Below, in pieces: positions 43,373 through 52,201 of a stretch of 64,000 nucleotides of DNA. Under the pieces are notes generated by a model. It worked only from the letters and a program-made list of their open reading frames with translations, ran no database searches and was not told where the DNA came from. This DNA comes from Kineothrix sp. MSJ-39 (lineage in GTDB: Bacteria > Bacillota > Clostridia > Lachnospirales > Lachnospiraceae): positions 1 through 64,000 of the forward strand of contig NZ_JAHLPN010000001.1 in the NCBI RefSeq assembly GCF_018917935.1. Reading direction: 5' to 3'. A program made the position numbers and the translations under genes. Every line of letters begins with the position of its first letter. Positions within the stretch are counted from its first letter, which is position 1.

Positions 43373-44102
43373 GAAAATAATGGTTCACGTTGAGAACCTG
43401 AAAAAGAACTTTGGAAAGCTTGAAGTATTAAAAGATATCAGTGTAGATATTTCAGAAGGAGAAGTTGTGGTATTGCTTGGCCCGTCCGGTAGTGGTAAGT
43501 CCACATTCCTACGCTGTTTAAATCAGCTTGAGGTTGCAACAGCAGGCAAAATCCTTGTAGATGGCAATGATGTGACAGATAAACATATTGATATCAATAA
43601 AGTGCGTGAAAATATCGGAATGGTGTTCCAGCATTTTAATCTGTTTGACCATAAGACTGTGCTGGAAAATATCATGATGGCGCCGGTCGAACTGAAGAAA
43701 ATGACAAAAGAAGAAGCAAAGGAAAAGGGAATGCAGCTCTTAAAGCGCGTTGGTATGGATTCCAAGGCAGACTGCTATCCGTCCCAGATCTCCGGTGGTC
43801 AGAAGCAGCGTGTTGCGATTGCGCGTGCACTTGCCATGAATCCGAAGATCATGCTGTTTGATGAGCCGACCAGTGCGCTCGATCCTGAAATGGTAGGCGA
43901 AGTTCTTGCCGTTATGAAGGAGCTGGCATCCGAAGGTATGACAATGGTAGTTGTGACGCATGAGATCGGTTTTGCCAGAGAAGTGGCAGATCGTGTTATT
44001 TTTATGGATGACGGCTATATTGTAGAGCAGGGAACACCGCAGGAGGTTATTCTGAATCCGAAGGAACCCAGAACGATCGATTTCCTGAATAAAGTATTAT
44101 AG
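43362..44102 (+). CDS. Polar amino-acid ABC transporter ATP-binding protein (GlnQ type)
   Basis: A 246-residue ATPase with Walker A 'GPSGSGKST', signature 'SGGQKQR', Walker B '[16 protein letters not shown]' and the switch His in '[16 protein letters not shown]'. I start at GTG 43362, seven bases after AGGAGG; a longer frame from 43332 would run further into the permease gene. It overlaps the permease by 11 bases and completes the importer. Confidence 0.96.
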   Translation: MADKKIMVHVENLKKNFGKLEVLKDISVDISEGEVVVLLGPSGSGKSTFLRCLNQLEVATAGKILVDGNDVTDKHIDINKVRENIGMVFQHFNLFDHKTVLENIMMAPVELKKMTKEEAKEKGMQLLKRVGMDSKADCYPSQISGGQKQRVAIARALAMNPKIMLFDEPTSALDPEMVGEVLAVMKELASEGMTMVVVTHEIGFAREVADRVIFMDDGYIVEQGTPQEVILNPKEPRTIDFLNKVL

Positions 44103-44161
44103 AAGCTGTCAGTATCAATCGTCAGGGTCACTGAGAATTTGAGCGAAGCAGGAGAATATAA

Positions 44162-44743
44162 ATGAAACGAATCATAACGATCAGCCGTGAATTTGGTGCG
44201 GGCGGCGGTTCCATCGGAAGCGTTGTGGCAAAAAAACTCGGTTTTGAATATTACGACAAGGAAATTATCTTAAAGGCTGCCAGAAAATCCAACATGGATA
44301 TGGACAGAGTCCTGAAATGGGATGAAAAGGTTCCGTCCAATTTTGGATTTGCCCAGAGTCTGTTCGATTTTTATAACAGACCACAGGGAGAAAAGCTGTA
44401 TGCAGCGCAGGAAGCGATCATCCGTGAGATCGGTGAAAAGGGAAAATGTGTGATCGTCGGCAGAAATGCCAATACGATCCTGAAGAACTTTGAGGACAGC
44501 CTGCATGTATTTGTATATGCGGATCCTTACTGGCGGATGGAGCATATGAAGGCAAAAATGCCTGACACGACAGAGGCAAAGATCAGTGAAGAAATGCACA
44601 CGATCGACAGAGCCAGAAAGAAATTCTGCTCCTACTATACCAATACAGAGTTTGGTGTGGCAGATTATTATGATATCTGCCTGAATGCTTCCACACTTGG
44701 AATCGATAACTGCATCGATATTCTGTATCAGCTTTGTAAATAA
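44162..44743 (+). CDS. Cytidylate-kinase-like family protein
   Basis: A 193-residue protein of the AAA/cytidylate-kinase-like group. It begins 'KRIITISREFGAGGGSIGSVVAKKLGFEYYDKEII'. The loop 'GAGGGSIGS' sits where a P-loop would be but lacks the usual GK[ST] lysine. Later motifs 'KGKCVIVGRNANTIL' and 'RARKKFCSYYTNTEFG' are typical of the family. Real cytidylate kinase (Cmk) is a different branch, so the substrate is unknown. It follows the transporter by 59 bases with AGGAG, and the MATE gene follows after 23. Confidence 0.88.
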   Translation: MKRIITISREFGAGGGSIGSVVAKKLGFEYYDKEIILKAARKSNMDMDRVLKWDEKVPSNFGFAQSLFDFYNRPQGEKLYAAQEAIIREIGEKGKCVIVGRNANTILKNFEDSLHVFVYADPYWRMEHMKAKMPDTTEAKISEEMHTIDRARKKFCSYYTNTEFGVADYYDICLNASTLGIDNCIDILYQLCK

Positions 44744-44766
44744 TCAGAATAGAAAGAGATGAAAGA

Positions 44767-46146
44767 ATGGAACAGAAAAATCCTTTAGGGGAATTACCCG
44801 TTCCGCATTTATTGAGAGAGTATGCGCTGCCCAGCATTTTTGCGATGCTGGTAAGCGCATTATATAATATTGTAGATCAGTTCTTTATCGGCAGAAGTGT
44901 AGGAGAACTGGGCAATGCAGCCACCAATGTGGCTTTTCCGCTCAGTACTTCCTGTATTGCGCTGGCACTTTTATTTGGTATCGGTGGTGCAGCGGCTTTT
45001 AATCTGACGATGGGAAAAGGGGAAAAAGAAAAAGCACTCTATTATATCGGCAATGCAGCAACGATGCTGTTTTTCAGCGGCATGGTACTGACAGTGGCAA
45101 CGGAACTGTTTTTAGAGCCGCTTCTTATTTTGTTTGGGTCTCCGCAGAATGTACTTCCGTTTGCCAAAACATATACAGGCATTACGGCGATTGGATTTCC
45201 GTTTCTGATCCTGTCAGCCGGTGGCGGACATCTGATCCGTGCGGATGGCAGCCCGAATATGGCAATGTTTTGTAATCTGACAGGAGCGGTGATCAATACC
45301 GTTCTGGATGCTTTGTTTGTATTCGGCTTTGATATGGGCATGCAGGGAGCCGCACTGGCAACGGTGATCGGGCAGTTTGTGGCTGCGGCGATCATTGTCT
45401 GGTATTTCTGCCATTTAAAAACAGCACCGCTGTCATGGACTCATTTCAGACCGCGGTTGTCTGTTACCGGATTTGTGGCAAAGCTGGGAACAGCAAACTT
45501 TTTTAATCAGATCGCGATGATGATCGTACAGATCGTTATGAATAAATCATTGACATATTACGGATCACAGTCCGTATACGGAGAATCCATTCCGCTTGCC
45601 TGTGCAGGTATCATCACGAAGGTCGGTATGGTATTTTTCTCTATCTGCATCGGTCTGTCACAGGGAATGCAGCCAATCGTCAGCTTTAATTACGGTGCAG
45701 GCAATTATAAAAAAGTAAAGCAGGCATATAAGCTCGCAGCAGGGATCGGAACGGTCATTTCGACCATTGCCTTTTTCTCGTTCCAGCTGTTTCCACGGGA
45801 ACTTATCAGTATATTCGGTTCCTCACAGAATGAAGCCTATTATACCTTTGCGGTGCGTTATTTCAGAATTTATATGTTCTTTACGTTTTTAAATGCCATA
45901 CAGCCGATCTCATCTAATTTTTTCACGGCGATCGGCAAACCGGGAAAGGGAATTTTCCTTTCTCTGACAAGGCAGATTATTTTCTTACTGCCGCTTATAG
46001 TGATCTTTCCGCTCTTTCTGGGCGTGGACGGAATTATGTATGCAGGACCAATCGCAGATTTTATTGCAGCTATGGTTTCAATGATCCTGATCTATAAAGA
46101 ATTTGGAAAAATCAATAAACTGGAGGAAGCAATATGCGAATCATAA
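44767..46146 (+). CDS. MATE-family efflux transporter
   Basis: A 459-residue membrane protein with twelve predicted helices in two related halves. 'LREYALPSIFAMLVSALYNIVDQFFIGRSVG' opens the first half and 'KLGTANFFNQIAMMIVQIVMNKSL' the second, as in MATE proteins of the DinF/MepA kind. These export drugs or metabolites in exchange for Na+ or H+; the substrate is unknown. Its last 13 bases overlap the start of trkA, an operon with an apparently unrelated function. Confidence 0.93.
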   Translation: MEQKNPLGELPVPHLLREYALPSIFAMLVSALYNIVDQFFIGRSVGELGNAATNVAFPLSTSCIALALLFGIGGAAAFNLTMGKGEKEKALYYIGNAATMLFFSGMVLTVATELFLEPLLILFGSPQNVLPFAKTYTGITAIGFPFLILSAGGGHLIRADGSPNMAMFCNLTGAVINTVLDALFVFGFDMGMQGAALATVIGQFVAAAIIVWYFCHLKTAPLSWTHFRPRLSVTGFVAKLGTANFFNQIAMMIVQIVMNKSLTYYGSQSVYGESIPLACAGIITKVGMVFFSICIGLSQGMQPIVSFNYGAGNYKKVKQAYKLAAGIGTVISTIAFFSFQLFPRELISIFGSSQNEAYYTFAVRYFRIYMFFTFLNAIQPISSNFFTAIGKPGKGIFLSLTRQIIFLLPLIVIFPLFLGVDGIMYAGPIADFIAAMVSMILIYKEFGKINKLEEAICES

Positions 46147-47492
46147 TTGTAGGATGTGGTAAGGTCGGAAGTACCATTACCGAACAGCTTGTCAAAGAAG
46201 GACATGATGTGGCGGTCATCGACCGGGATCCGAGTGTTATTCAGGATATTACCAATAATTTTGACGTGATGGGAGTGGTAGGTAACGGTGCCAGCTATTC
46301 CATACAGAAGGAAGCAGGCATTGAAGATGCCCATCTTCTGATCGCAGTCACCGGATCGGACGAACAGAACCTTTTGTGTTGTCTGTTTGCAAAGAAAGCA
46401 GGTAATTGTAACACAATAGCAAGAGTCCGCAATCCGCTTTACAATCATGAGATCCGTTTTATCCAGGAAGAACTCGGACTTTCCATGACGATCAATCCGG
46501 AATATGCAGCGGCAACGGAAATTGCCCGTATCCTTCGTTTTCCGTCAGCAATCAAGATAGATACTTTCTCAAAAGGAAGGGTAGAGCTGATCAAATTTCT
46601 GGTGCCGGAAAATTCACCGATCGATAACTGCAGCCTGATTGACATTTCTCACAAGATCAAGACGGATGTTCTGGTATGTGCGGTAGAACGCAGGGACGAG
46701 GTTGTGATCCCAAATGGTAGTTTTGTGATCAAGGCGGGAGATACAATCAGTATTGTGGCAAGCCCGACCAAGGCAAGAGATTTTATCAAAGAGATCGGTG
46801 TAAGGGCGCATCAGGTTGGCAATGCCATGATCGTCGGCGGTGGAACAATGGCGTATTATCTGGCAGAGCAGCTTCTCAGCATGGGCATCCATGTCAAGAT
46901 CATTGAGCGGGATGAAGAACGCTGTGAGCAGCTTTCCGAGCTTCTGCCAAAGGCTATGATCATCCACGGAGATGCAACCAACCAGAATATATTACTTGAA
47001 GAAGGAATCCAGAACAGCGAAGCATTCGTATCACTGACCGGGATTGATGAAGGAAATATTTTCCTGTCCCTGTTTGCGCAGAGCTGCTCCAAAGCGAAAG
47101 TTATTACGAAGATCAACCGTATCTCCTTTGGTGATATTATCAATGACTTCCAGCTGGGCAGTCTGATCTATCCGAAATTCATTACATCGGAATATATTAC
47201 AAGATATGTACGCGCCATGCAGAACTCTCTTGGCAGCAATGTGGAAACATTGTATCATCTGATCGAAAACAAAGTAGAGGCGCTGGAGTTCCATATCCAT
47301 GAGGGAGCACCGGTCGTGGATATTGCACTGGAAGATCTGCCAATCCGGGATAACACACTGATCGCCTGTATCAATCATGCGGGAACGATCATCAGACCGA
47401 ATGGTAAAACAAAGATCAGTGTGGGGGATACGGTCATTATTATCACAACACATAAGGGGCTTGGAGATATTAAGGATATTTTACAGAAATAG
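46134..47492 (+). CDS. trkA: Trk potassium uptake regulatory subunit TrkA
   Basis: A 452-residue peripheral protein that gates K+ uptake. Two RCK units: the first Rossmann domain begins 'IIIVGCGKVGSTITEQLVKEGHDVAVID', the second 'AMIVGGGTMAYYLAEQLLSMGIHVKIIE'; each is followed by a TrkA-C domain (about 135-215 and 365-450). The four-domain plan is full-length TrkA, not the half-size KtrA type. ATG 46134 follows GGAGGAAGCAAT inside the MATE gene. trkH is 14 bases downstream, completing the pair. Confidence 0.96.
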   Translation: MRIIIVGCGKVGSTITEQLVKEGHDVAVIDRDPSVIQDITNNFDVMGVVGNGASYSIQKEAGIEDAHLLIAVTGSDEQNLLCCLFAKKAGNCNTIARVRNPLYNHEIRFIQEELGLSMTINPEYAAATEIARILRFPSAIKIDTFSKGRVELIKFLVPENSPIDNCSLIDISHKIKTDVLVCAVERRDEVVIPNGSFVIKAGDTISIVASPTKARDFIKEIGVRAHQVGNAMIVGGGTMAYYLAEQLLSMGIHVKIIERDEERCEQLSELLPKAMIIHGDATNQNILLEEGIQNSEAFVSLTGIDEGNIFLSLFAQSCSKAKVITKINRISFGDIINDFQLGSLIYPKFITSEYITRYVRAMQNSLGSNVETLYHLIENKVEALEFHIHEGAPVVDIALEDLPIRDNTLIACINHAGTIIRPNGKTKISVGDTVIIITTHKGLGDIKDILQK

Positions 47493-47506
47493 CCTGGAGG
47501 GACATT

Positions 47507-48946
47507 ATGAATCACGCAGTTATTCGTCATATTATAGGACTTATTTTATTGTTTGAATCTGCATTTTTGCTGCTGCCGTGTATGGTAGCGGTGATCTACC
47601 GGGAAAAGCAGGGACTGTCATATCTGGCAGTTGCTTTTGTCTGTCTGGTGATCGGTTTTTTGCTGGCAAGAAAGAAAACCGCGAATCAGATGTTTTACGC
47701 AAAGGAAGGCTTTGTGATCGTAGCACTGAGCTGGATCGTTATGAGTTTCTTTGGTGCAATGCCTTATTATCTGAGCGGAGATATTCCGGATGTTTCACAG
47801 GCGTTATTTGAAGCTGTTTCCGGTTTTACGACAACAGGAGCAAGTACTTTGAGCAGTGTGGAGGTACTCAGCCATTGTACCCTTGTCTGGCGTGCGTTTA
47901 CGATCTGGATCGGTGGTATGGGGGTTATCGTATTTCTGTTGGCGGTTCTGCCTCTGACAGGTGGTTACAATATGCATCTGATGCGTGCGGAAAGCCCGGG
48001 TCCTTCTGTCGGAAAGCTTGTACCAAAGGTAAGAGAAACTGCAAAGATTTTATATCTGATCTATATTTCTCTGACAGTGATAGAAATTGTACTTTATATA
48101 CTGGCAGGTATGCCTGTTTTTGATGCGGTCACAACCGGCTTTTCAACAGCCGGAACAGGTGGATTCGGTATCAGAAATGACAGTATGGGATCGTATTCTA
48201 CGGTATTGCAGATACTGATCACGGTATTTATGATCCTGTTCGGTGTGAATTTTAACTTCTACTATTACCTGCTCGGTAAGGAAAAGAAAGAAGCCTTTAA
48301 AATGGAAGAGGTGCGCTGGTACTTTACGATCATCGTCGTGGCAGCACTTATCATCACATTTGATATCAGAGGGATGTTTGACAGTGTCGGAACGGCTCTG
48401 CAGCAGGCATTTTTCCAGGTTGGTTCCATTATTACGACAACCGGTTTTTCAACAACTGATTTTAATATGTGGCCACAGATATCCAGGACGATCATCGTAC
48501 TTCTGACATTTTTAGGTGCCTGTGCCGGTTCTACGGGTGGTGGTATGAAGGTGTCCAGACTGATGATTCTTGTAAAATCAATCAGACAGGAGATCGCCTA
48601 TTTTATCCATCCCCGTAGTGTCAAGGTCATTAAGATGGATCAGAAGGCGATTGACAAGAGTACGGTAAGAGGGGTTCATGCATTTTTTGCAACGTATGTG
48701 ATGATCATTGTGGTATCTGTTTTTCTGATCTCTTTTAACGGTTTGGATCTTGTAACTAATTTTACAGCGGTCGTAACAGCATTTAACAATGTGGGACCGG
48801 GTCTGGAACTGGTTGGCCCGGCGGGGAATTTTGGATGTTTTTCAGATTTTTCCCAGTATGTATTGATGTTTGACATGTTGGCAGGCAGACTGGAGTTGTT
48901 CCCAATCCTGTTATTATTTACGCCGGCAGTCTGGAAGAAAAATTAA
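47507..48946 (+). CDS. trkH: Trk potassium uptake transmembrane subunit TrkH
   Basis: A 479-residue K+ channel-like protein with about ten helices and four pore loops. The selectivity-type segments are visible as 'SGFTTTGASTL', 'TGFSTAGTGGFG', 'GSIITTTGFSTTDFN' and the last near 'FNNVGPGLELVG'. 'LGACAGSTGGGMKVSRL' is also a TrkH mark. It works with TrkA upstream. A TetR gene follows after 30 bases. Confidence 0.96.
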   Translation: MNHAVIRHIIGLILLFESAFLLLPCMVAVIYREKQGLSYLAVAFVCLVIGFLLARKKTANQMFYAKEGFVIVALSWIVMSFFGAMPYYLSGDIPDVSQALFEAVSGFTTTGASTLSSVEVLSHCTLVWRAFTIWIGGMGVIVFLLAVLPLTGGYNMHLMRAESPGPSVGKLVPKVRETAKILYLIYISLTVIEIVLYILAGMPVFDAVTTGFSTAGTGGFGIRNDSMGSYSTVLQILITVFMILFGVNFNFYYYLLGKEKKEAFKMEEVRWYFTIIVVAALIITFDIRGMFDSVGTALQQAFFQVGSIITTTGFSTTDFNMWPQISRTIIVLLTFLGACAGSTGGGMKVSRLMILVKSIRQEIAYFIHPRSVKVIKMDQKAIDKSTVRGVHAFFATYVMIIVVSVFLISFNGLDLVTNFTAVVTAFNNVGPGLELVGPAGNFGCFSDFSQYVLMFDMLAGRLELFPILLLFTPAVWKKN

Positions 48947-48976
48947 AATACAGAGGTTGAGGAGAAATTAGGTTAT

Positions 48977-49624
48977 ATGGGTAAGCAAAAAGAACGGAAA
49001 AATAAGAAGGATGAGAGGATCATCAATACGGCGTTCCGTATTTTTGTAGAGAAGAAGATCGAACCGGTGACAATCACAGAGATCGCAGAAGAAGCGGGGG
49101 TCGGAAGAGCAACCGTATTCCGCCACTATCCGACAAAGGTGGATCTGGTCATTGCTGTCTGTAGTGCCAAATGGAAGGAATATCTGGATGAATTGGATGC
49201 AAAGCGCCCCATTGCTTCGGTGAAGGAAATCCCGGCGATCGACCGACTGATCTTTACACTGGACAGTTATATCGATATGTATCGGAATCATAAGGATCTG
49301 CTGCAGTACAATGATAATTTTAATCATTTTGTAAGCCATTCCGGCAGCGCGGCAACAGCGGGAATGCTGGCTGATTTCCATGCTTCCCTGTATTCGGTCG
49401 ATACCAGACTGCATATGATGTACAAGCGTGCGCAGGAGGATCACACATTCCGGACGGATATCCCGGAGGAGGAATTCATGCGTGTAACCGTGCATACGAT
49501 GATGACTGCATGTGCTTATTATGCGGGCGGCTTTATCTGGGGCTCGGAAAAGAATAAGGATTATACACCGGAACTTCTGCGCGTGAAAGAAATGATCCTG
49601 GATTATGTGAAAGTTAGCGCATAG
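48977..49624 (+). CDS. TetR-family transcriptional regulator
   Basis: A 215-residue regulator. The N-terminal helix-turn-helix (about 10-60) reads 'ERIINTAFRIFVEKKIEPVTITEIAEEAGVGRATVFRHYPTKVDLV', given here as the family mark, and is preceded by a lysine-rich tail. The C-terminal ligand domain (about 75-215) is helical and not recognisable. It follows trkH by 30 bases and ends before a strong terminator. Its target and ligand are unknown; the MATE-trk genes upstream are candidates only because of position. Confidence 0.92.
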   Translation: MGKQKERKNKKDERIINTAFRIFVEKKIEPVTITEIAEEAGVGRATVFRHYPTKVDLVIAVCSAKWKEYLDELDAKRPIASVKEIPAIDRLIFTLDSYIDMYRNHKDLLQYNDNFNHFVSHSGSAATAGMLADFHASLYSVDTRLHMMYKRAQEDHTFRTDIPEEEFMRVTVHTMMTACAYYAGGFIWGSEKNKDYTPELLRVKEMILDYVKVSA

Positions 49625-49633
49625 AAATAAGAT

Positions 49634-49672
49634 AGTCCACAGCATCTGTGAGCAGGTGCTGTGGACTTTTTT
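49634..49672 (+). terminator. Terminator after the TetR gene
   Basis: AGTCCACAGCA and TGCTGTGGACT form a perfect 11-bp stem with a 12-base loop and a run of T's. Confidence 0.9.
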
Positions 49673-49703
49673 GAATAAAAGAGATATGAAATGGGAAAGT
49701 TAT

Positions 49704-49735
49704 GAAAAAATAGTCGATATAGAGACTAAATTTTC
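49704..49735. repeat. Palindromic element, copy 1, upstream of the DUF4143 gene promoter
   Basis: A 32-bp imperfect palindrome: arms GAAAAAATAGTC and GACTAAATTTTC around an 8-base spacer. It ends 8 bases before the -35 box. A second copy (28 of 32 bases identical) lies just after the -10 box, 75 bases further on. The symmetry and position suggest a binding site for a dimeric regulator; no such protein is known to me for this element. Confidence 0.65.
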
Positions 49736-49743
49736 AATAACTG

Positions 49744-49773
49744 TTGACGGTTCATACAAATGGGAATTATAAT
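49744..49773 (+). promoter_or_regulatory. Sigma-A promoter of the DUF4143 ATPase gene
   Basis: TTGACG (49744-49749), 18-base spacer, TATAAT (49768-49773), 52 bases before the ATG. It is bracketed by the two palindromic elements. Confidence 0.75.
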
Positions 49774-49778
49774 TTATT

Positions 49779-49810
49779 GAAAAAATAATCAATTTGGAGA
49801 CTAAATTTTC
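49779..49810. repeat. Palindromic element, copy 2, between -10 box and start of the DUF4143 gene
   Basis: Arms GAAAAAATAATC and GACTAAATTTTC around 8 bases. Direct-repeat partner of the element at 49704-49735. It covers the transcription start region, so a bound protein would block initiation or elongation. It ends just before the AAGGAG ribosome site. Confidence 0.65.
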
Positions 49811-49825
49811 GTTAAGGAGTGCGCG

Positions 49826-51070
49826 ATGGAGCGGAATTTGTATTTGAATAAACTGATCAGAAAGAAACATAATGGCTTGATCAAAGTGATAACCGGAATC
49901 AGGAGAAGCGGTAAGACATATTTATTATTTGAACTGTTTTATGATTATTTATTGAAATCGGGAGTTGATAAAGATCATATTATAAGAATTGCTTTAGATG
50001 ACAGAATAAACAAAAAATACCGTGATCCGGATATCCTGTGTGAATATGTTCATGATACAGTCAAAGATGATCAGATATATTATGTATTGCTTGACGAAGT
50101 ACAGATGGTATCGGAATTTGAAGATGTATTAAATAGCTTTTTGCATATGAAAAATGTGGATACGTATGTGACCGGCAGTAATGCGAAATTTTTATCAAAG
50201 GATATTATTACGGAATTTCGGGGCAGAGGAGATCAGGTGCATTTGTTTCCGTTGTCTTTTTCAGAATACATGTCAGGAAAAGGTATCGACAGACACCAGG
50301 CATGGCAGGAATACACAATGTATGGTGGTTTGCCTAAAATGCTGGAAATTGAAAATGAAGAGGATAAGGCAGTATATCTGAGAGATATTTTTAAAGAGAC
50401 TTATATCAAGGATATATTAGAACGAAATGATGTCAGAAATCCGGTTGAAATGGAGGAATTGTTAGATTATTTAGCATCAGCCATTGGTGGATTGACAAAT
50501 CCTAAGAAACTTGCAGATACTTTTAAAACAACAAAGAATGTATCTGTGCATCCAGATACGATTAAAACATATTTGGACTATTTTGAGGATTCATTTCTGA
50601 TCAGCAGAGCAAACCGTTATGATGTGAAGGGCAGGAAATATATAAGTACACCTATGAAATTCTATTTTACGGATTGTGGACTGAGAAATGTCAGGATCAA
50701 CTTCAGACAATATGAAGAGACTCATATTATGGAGAATATCATCTATAATGAACTTCTGATAAGAGGATATAACGTTGATGTAGGTATGATAGAGTATAGC
50801 TGTTATGTTGAGAATAGAAAAAGAGTACAAAAACAGTTAGAAGTAGATTTTGTATGTAATCAGGGGTCTAAAAGAATTTATATTCAATCTGCATTGGCTT
50901 TGCCTACCAGAGAAAAAGAAGAACAGGAACAGTTGCCACTTCAAACCATCAGTGATTCATTTAAAAAGATTATTATTGTGAAAGACGGTCCTACACATTA
51001 CAACGAGTCGGGAATATTGATCTTGAATTTATTTGATTTTTTACTGAAGGAAAATAGTTTGGAATGTTAG
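49826..51070 (+). CDS. AAA+ ATPase with DUF4143 domain
   Basis: A 414-residue ATPase of the widespread ATP-binding/DUF4143 type. The AAA domain (about 1-195) has Walker A 'GIRRSGKTYLLF', Walker B 'YYVLLDEVQMV' and sensor 'VTGSNAKFL', then 'FSEYMSGKG' and 'YGGLPKM'. The DUF4143 part (about 200-385) contains 'HPDTIKTYLDYFEDSFLI', 'KFYFTDCGLRN', 'ENIIYNELLIRG' and 'EVDFV', the last like a PD-(D/E)xK nuclease remnant. No function is established; the family is scattered and often horizontally moved. The gene is visibly more AT-rich than its neighbours, which fits transfer. AAGGAG supports the start. Confidence 0.92.
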   Translation: MERNLYLNKLIRKKHNGLIKVITGIRRSGKTYLLFELFYDYLLKSGVDKDHIIRIALDDRINKKYRDPDILCEYVHDTVKDDQIYYVLLDEVQMVSEFEDVLNSFLHMKNVDTYVTGSNAKFLSKDIITEFRGRGDQVHLFPLSFSEYMSGKGIDRHQAWQEYTMYGGLPKMLEIENEEDKAVYLRDIFKETYIKDILERNDVRNPVEMEELLDYLASAIGGLTNPKKLADTFKTTKNVSVHPDTIKTYLDYFEDSFLISRANRYDVKGRKYISTPMKFYFTDCGLRNVRINFRQYEETHIMENIIYNELLIRGYNVDVGMIEYSCYVENRKRVQKQLEVDFVCNQGSKRIYIQSALALPTREKEEQEQLPLQTISDSFKKIIIVKDGPTHYNESGILILNLFDFLLKENSLEC

Positions 51071-51094
51071 AAACTTAATTTTGGAGACGAAAAT

Positions 51095-52111
51095 ATGAAA
51101 AAGAGAACGATAAGTACAATTTGTGCACTGGTATGTCTGACAGGTTTATTGGCGGCCTTCGTCAGAAATTTCAATGGAAATGATATACAGCAGAATAATA
51201 TGGCAGAAACGGAAACAGGGATGTCAAACGAAGCGGAAGCAGAAGAGACAGATAGGAGATACGATCCCTCGGATATGACAGACGACGTAAATGCAGATAA
51301 ACCGCAAGAGGCAGAAAAAGAGAATACATCTACGGAAACAGACGCGGAGAAACAGTATCGCGAATTTATGAATGGAACAGGTTCCTTAATGACCGCAGAA
51401 AGATTCCGGGAAGATGACAGTGAATATAACGATGACGGTTTACTGTACGGAGAATATACCTGCGGGGAACTGAAAGAGAATATTGAAAAACTGGAATATA
51501 CAACATCGGAAGTAAAGTATGCCATAGTTGATCTGAATGGTGACGGAGAAAAAGAGCTGGCACTGCAATTTGCATCCACGGAAGATGGCGGAGAAAACTG
51601 GGTAGGGATCATCCGGTGCAAAGAGGGTAAGCTGGAGCTGACATATTCTTATGAGTATGGATACAGGACAGAAGCAACCCTGTATGAAAACGGACTTCTG
51701 GCAATCGGTGGCTCCTGGGGCGCAGGTGCACATGGAATGGATTATTACCGGTTTGATGACAACTGTGAGGCAGAGCGATTGTTTTCAAACAACGCATATA
51801 TTGGTTCCTTTGCATCGCAGATTGCTTATGATCTGCAGACAGATCAAAGTGAAGTTCTGGATCCGATAGGAGACAGTGATTTACTGGTGGAATCAAGATT
51901 GGAGGTTTCTGAGTATATTCCCGCCGAAAAAAACGGAAAGGGCGTGAAGCTCTATGCCAGTGGCTATAGTGAAGATGCAGGCGTGAAGGCAGCGGAAGAA
52001 AAAATGCTGCAGGATCTGGTTTCGCAGGGGGCAGAACTTATTTCCGGTGATGAAATGGATCGGCTTTGCAGTATTGAAACAGGAACAGAGGTTACATGGG
52101 AAATTTCTTGA
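51095..52111 (+). CDS. Exported protein of unknown function with a calcium-loop-like motif
   Basis: A 338-residue protein. An N-terminal hydrophobic segment (about 4-22) acts as signal peptide or anchor; it has no lipobox. An acidic low-complexity stretch follows (about 35-90). The rest looks globular and beta-rich; 'YAIVDLNGDGEKELALQFA' (about 142-160) is an EF-hand or VCBS-like calcium loop (DxNxDG). The end carries 'AEEKMLQDLVSQGAELISGDEMDRL'. It begins 24 bases after the ATPase gene with GGAGAC, so it may share its transcript. I do not recognise a family beyond the loop. Confidence 0.75.
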   Translation: MKKRTISTICALVCLTGLLAAFVRNFNGNDIQQNNMAETETGMSNEAEAEETDRRYDPSDMTDDVNADKPQEAEKENTSTETDAEKQYREFMNGTGSLMTAERFREDDSEYNDDGLLYGEYTCGELKENIEKLEYTTSEVKYAIVDLNGDGEKELALQFASTEDGGENWVGIIRCKEGKLELTYSYEYGYRTEATLYENGLLAIGGSWGAGAHGMDYYRFDDNCEAERLFSNNAYIGSFASQIAYDLQTDQSEVLDPIGDSDLLVESRLEVSEYIPAEKNGKGVKLYASGYSEDAGVKAAEEKMLQDLVSQGAELISGDEMDRLCSIETGTEVTWEIS

Positions 52112-52136
52112 CTTTTCGCGCTGTAAAGTTTACTAT
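52108..52136 (+). promoter_or_regulatory. Probable promoter of leuS
   Basis: TTGACT (52108-52113), 17-base spacer, TACTAT (52131-52136). The -35 overlaps the stop codon region of the upstream gene. A small hairpin (TATCCGC/GCGGATA, 52150-52169) lies in the leader. There is no room or sequence for a T-box. Confidence 0.55.
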
Positions 52137-52201
52137 TTAGAATAGCCTGTATCCGCGAATCGGCGGATATATAAAATTATACAAGCAAAGAGGGTAAAGA
52201 G

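Noticed and set aside
44162-44743. Calling this gene cmk
   Set aside because: True cytidylate kinases have a standard P-loop GK[ST]; this is the separate cytidylate-kinase-like family.
52112-52201. Possible T-box leader upstream of leuS
   Set aside because: The leader is only about 60 bases after the likely start and lacks the T-box sequence and a specifier stem; only a small hairpin is present.
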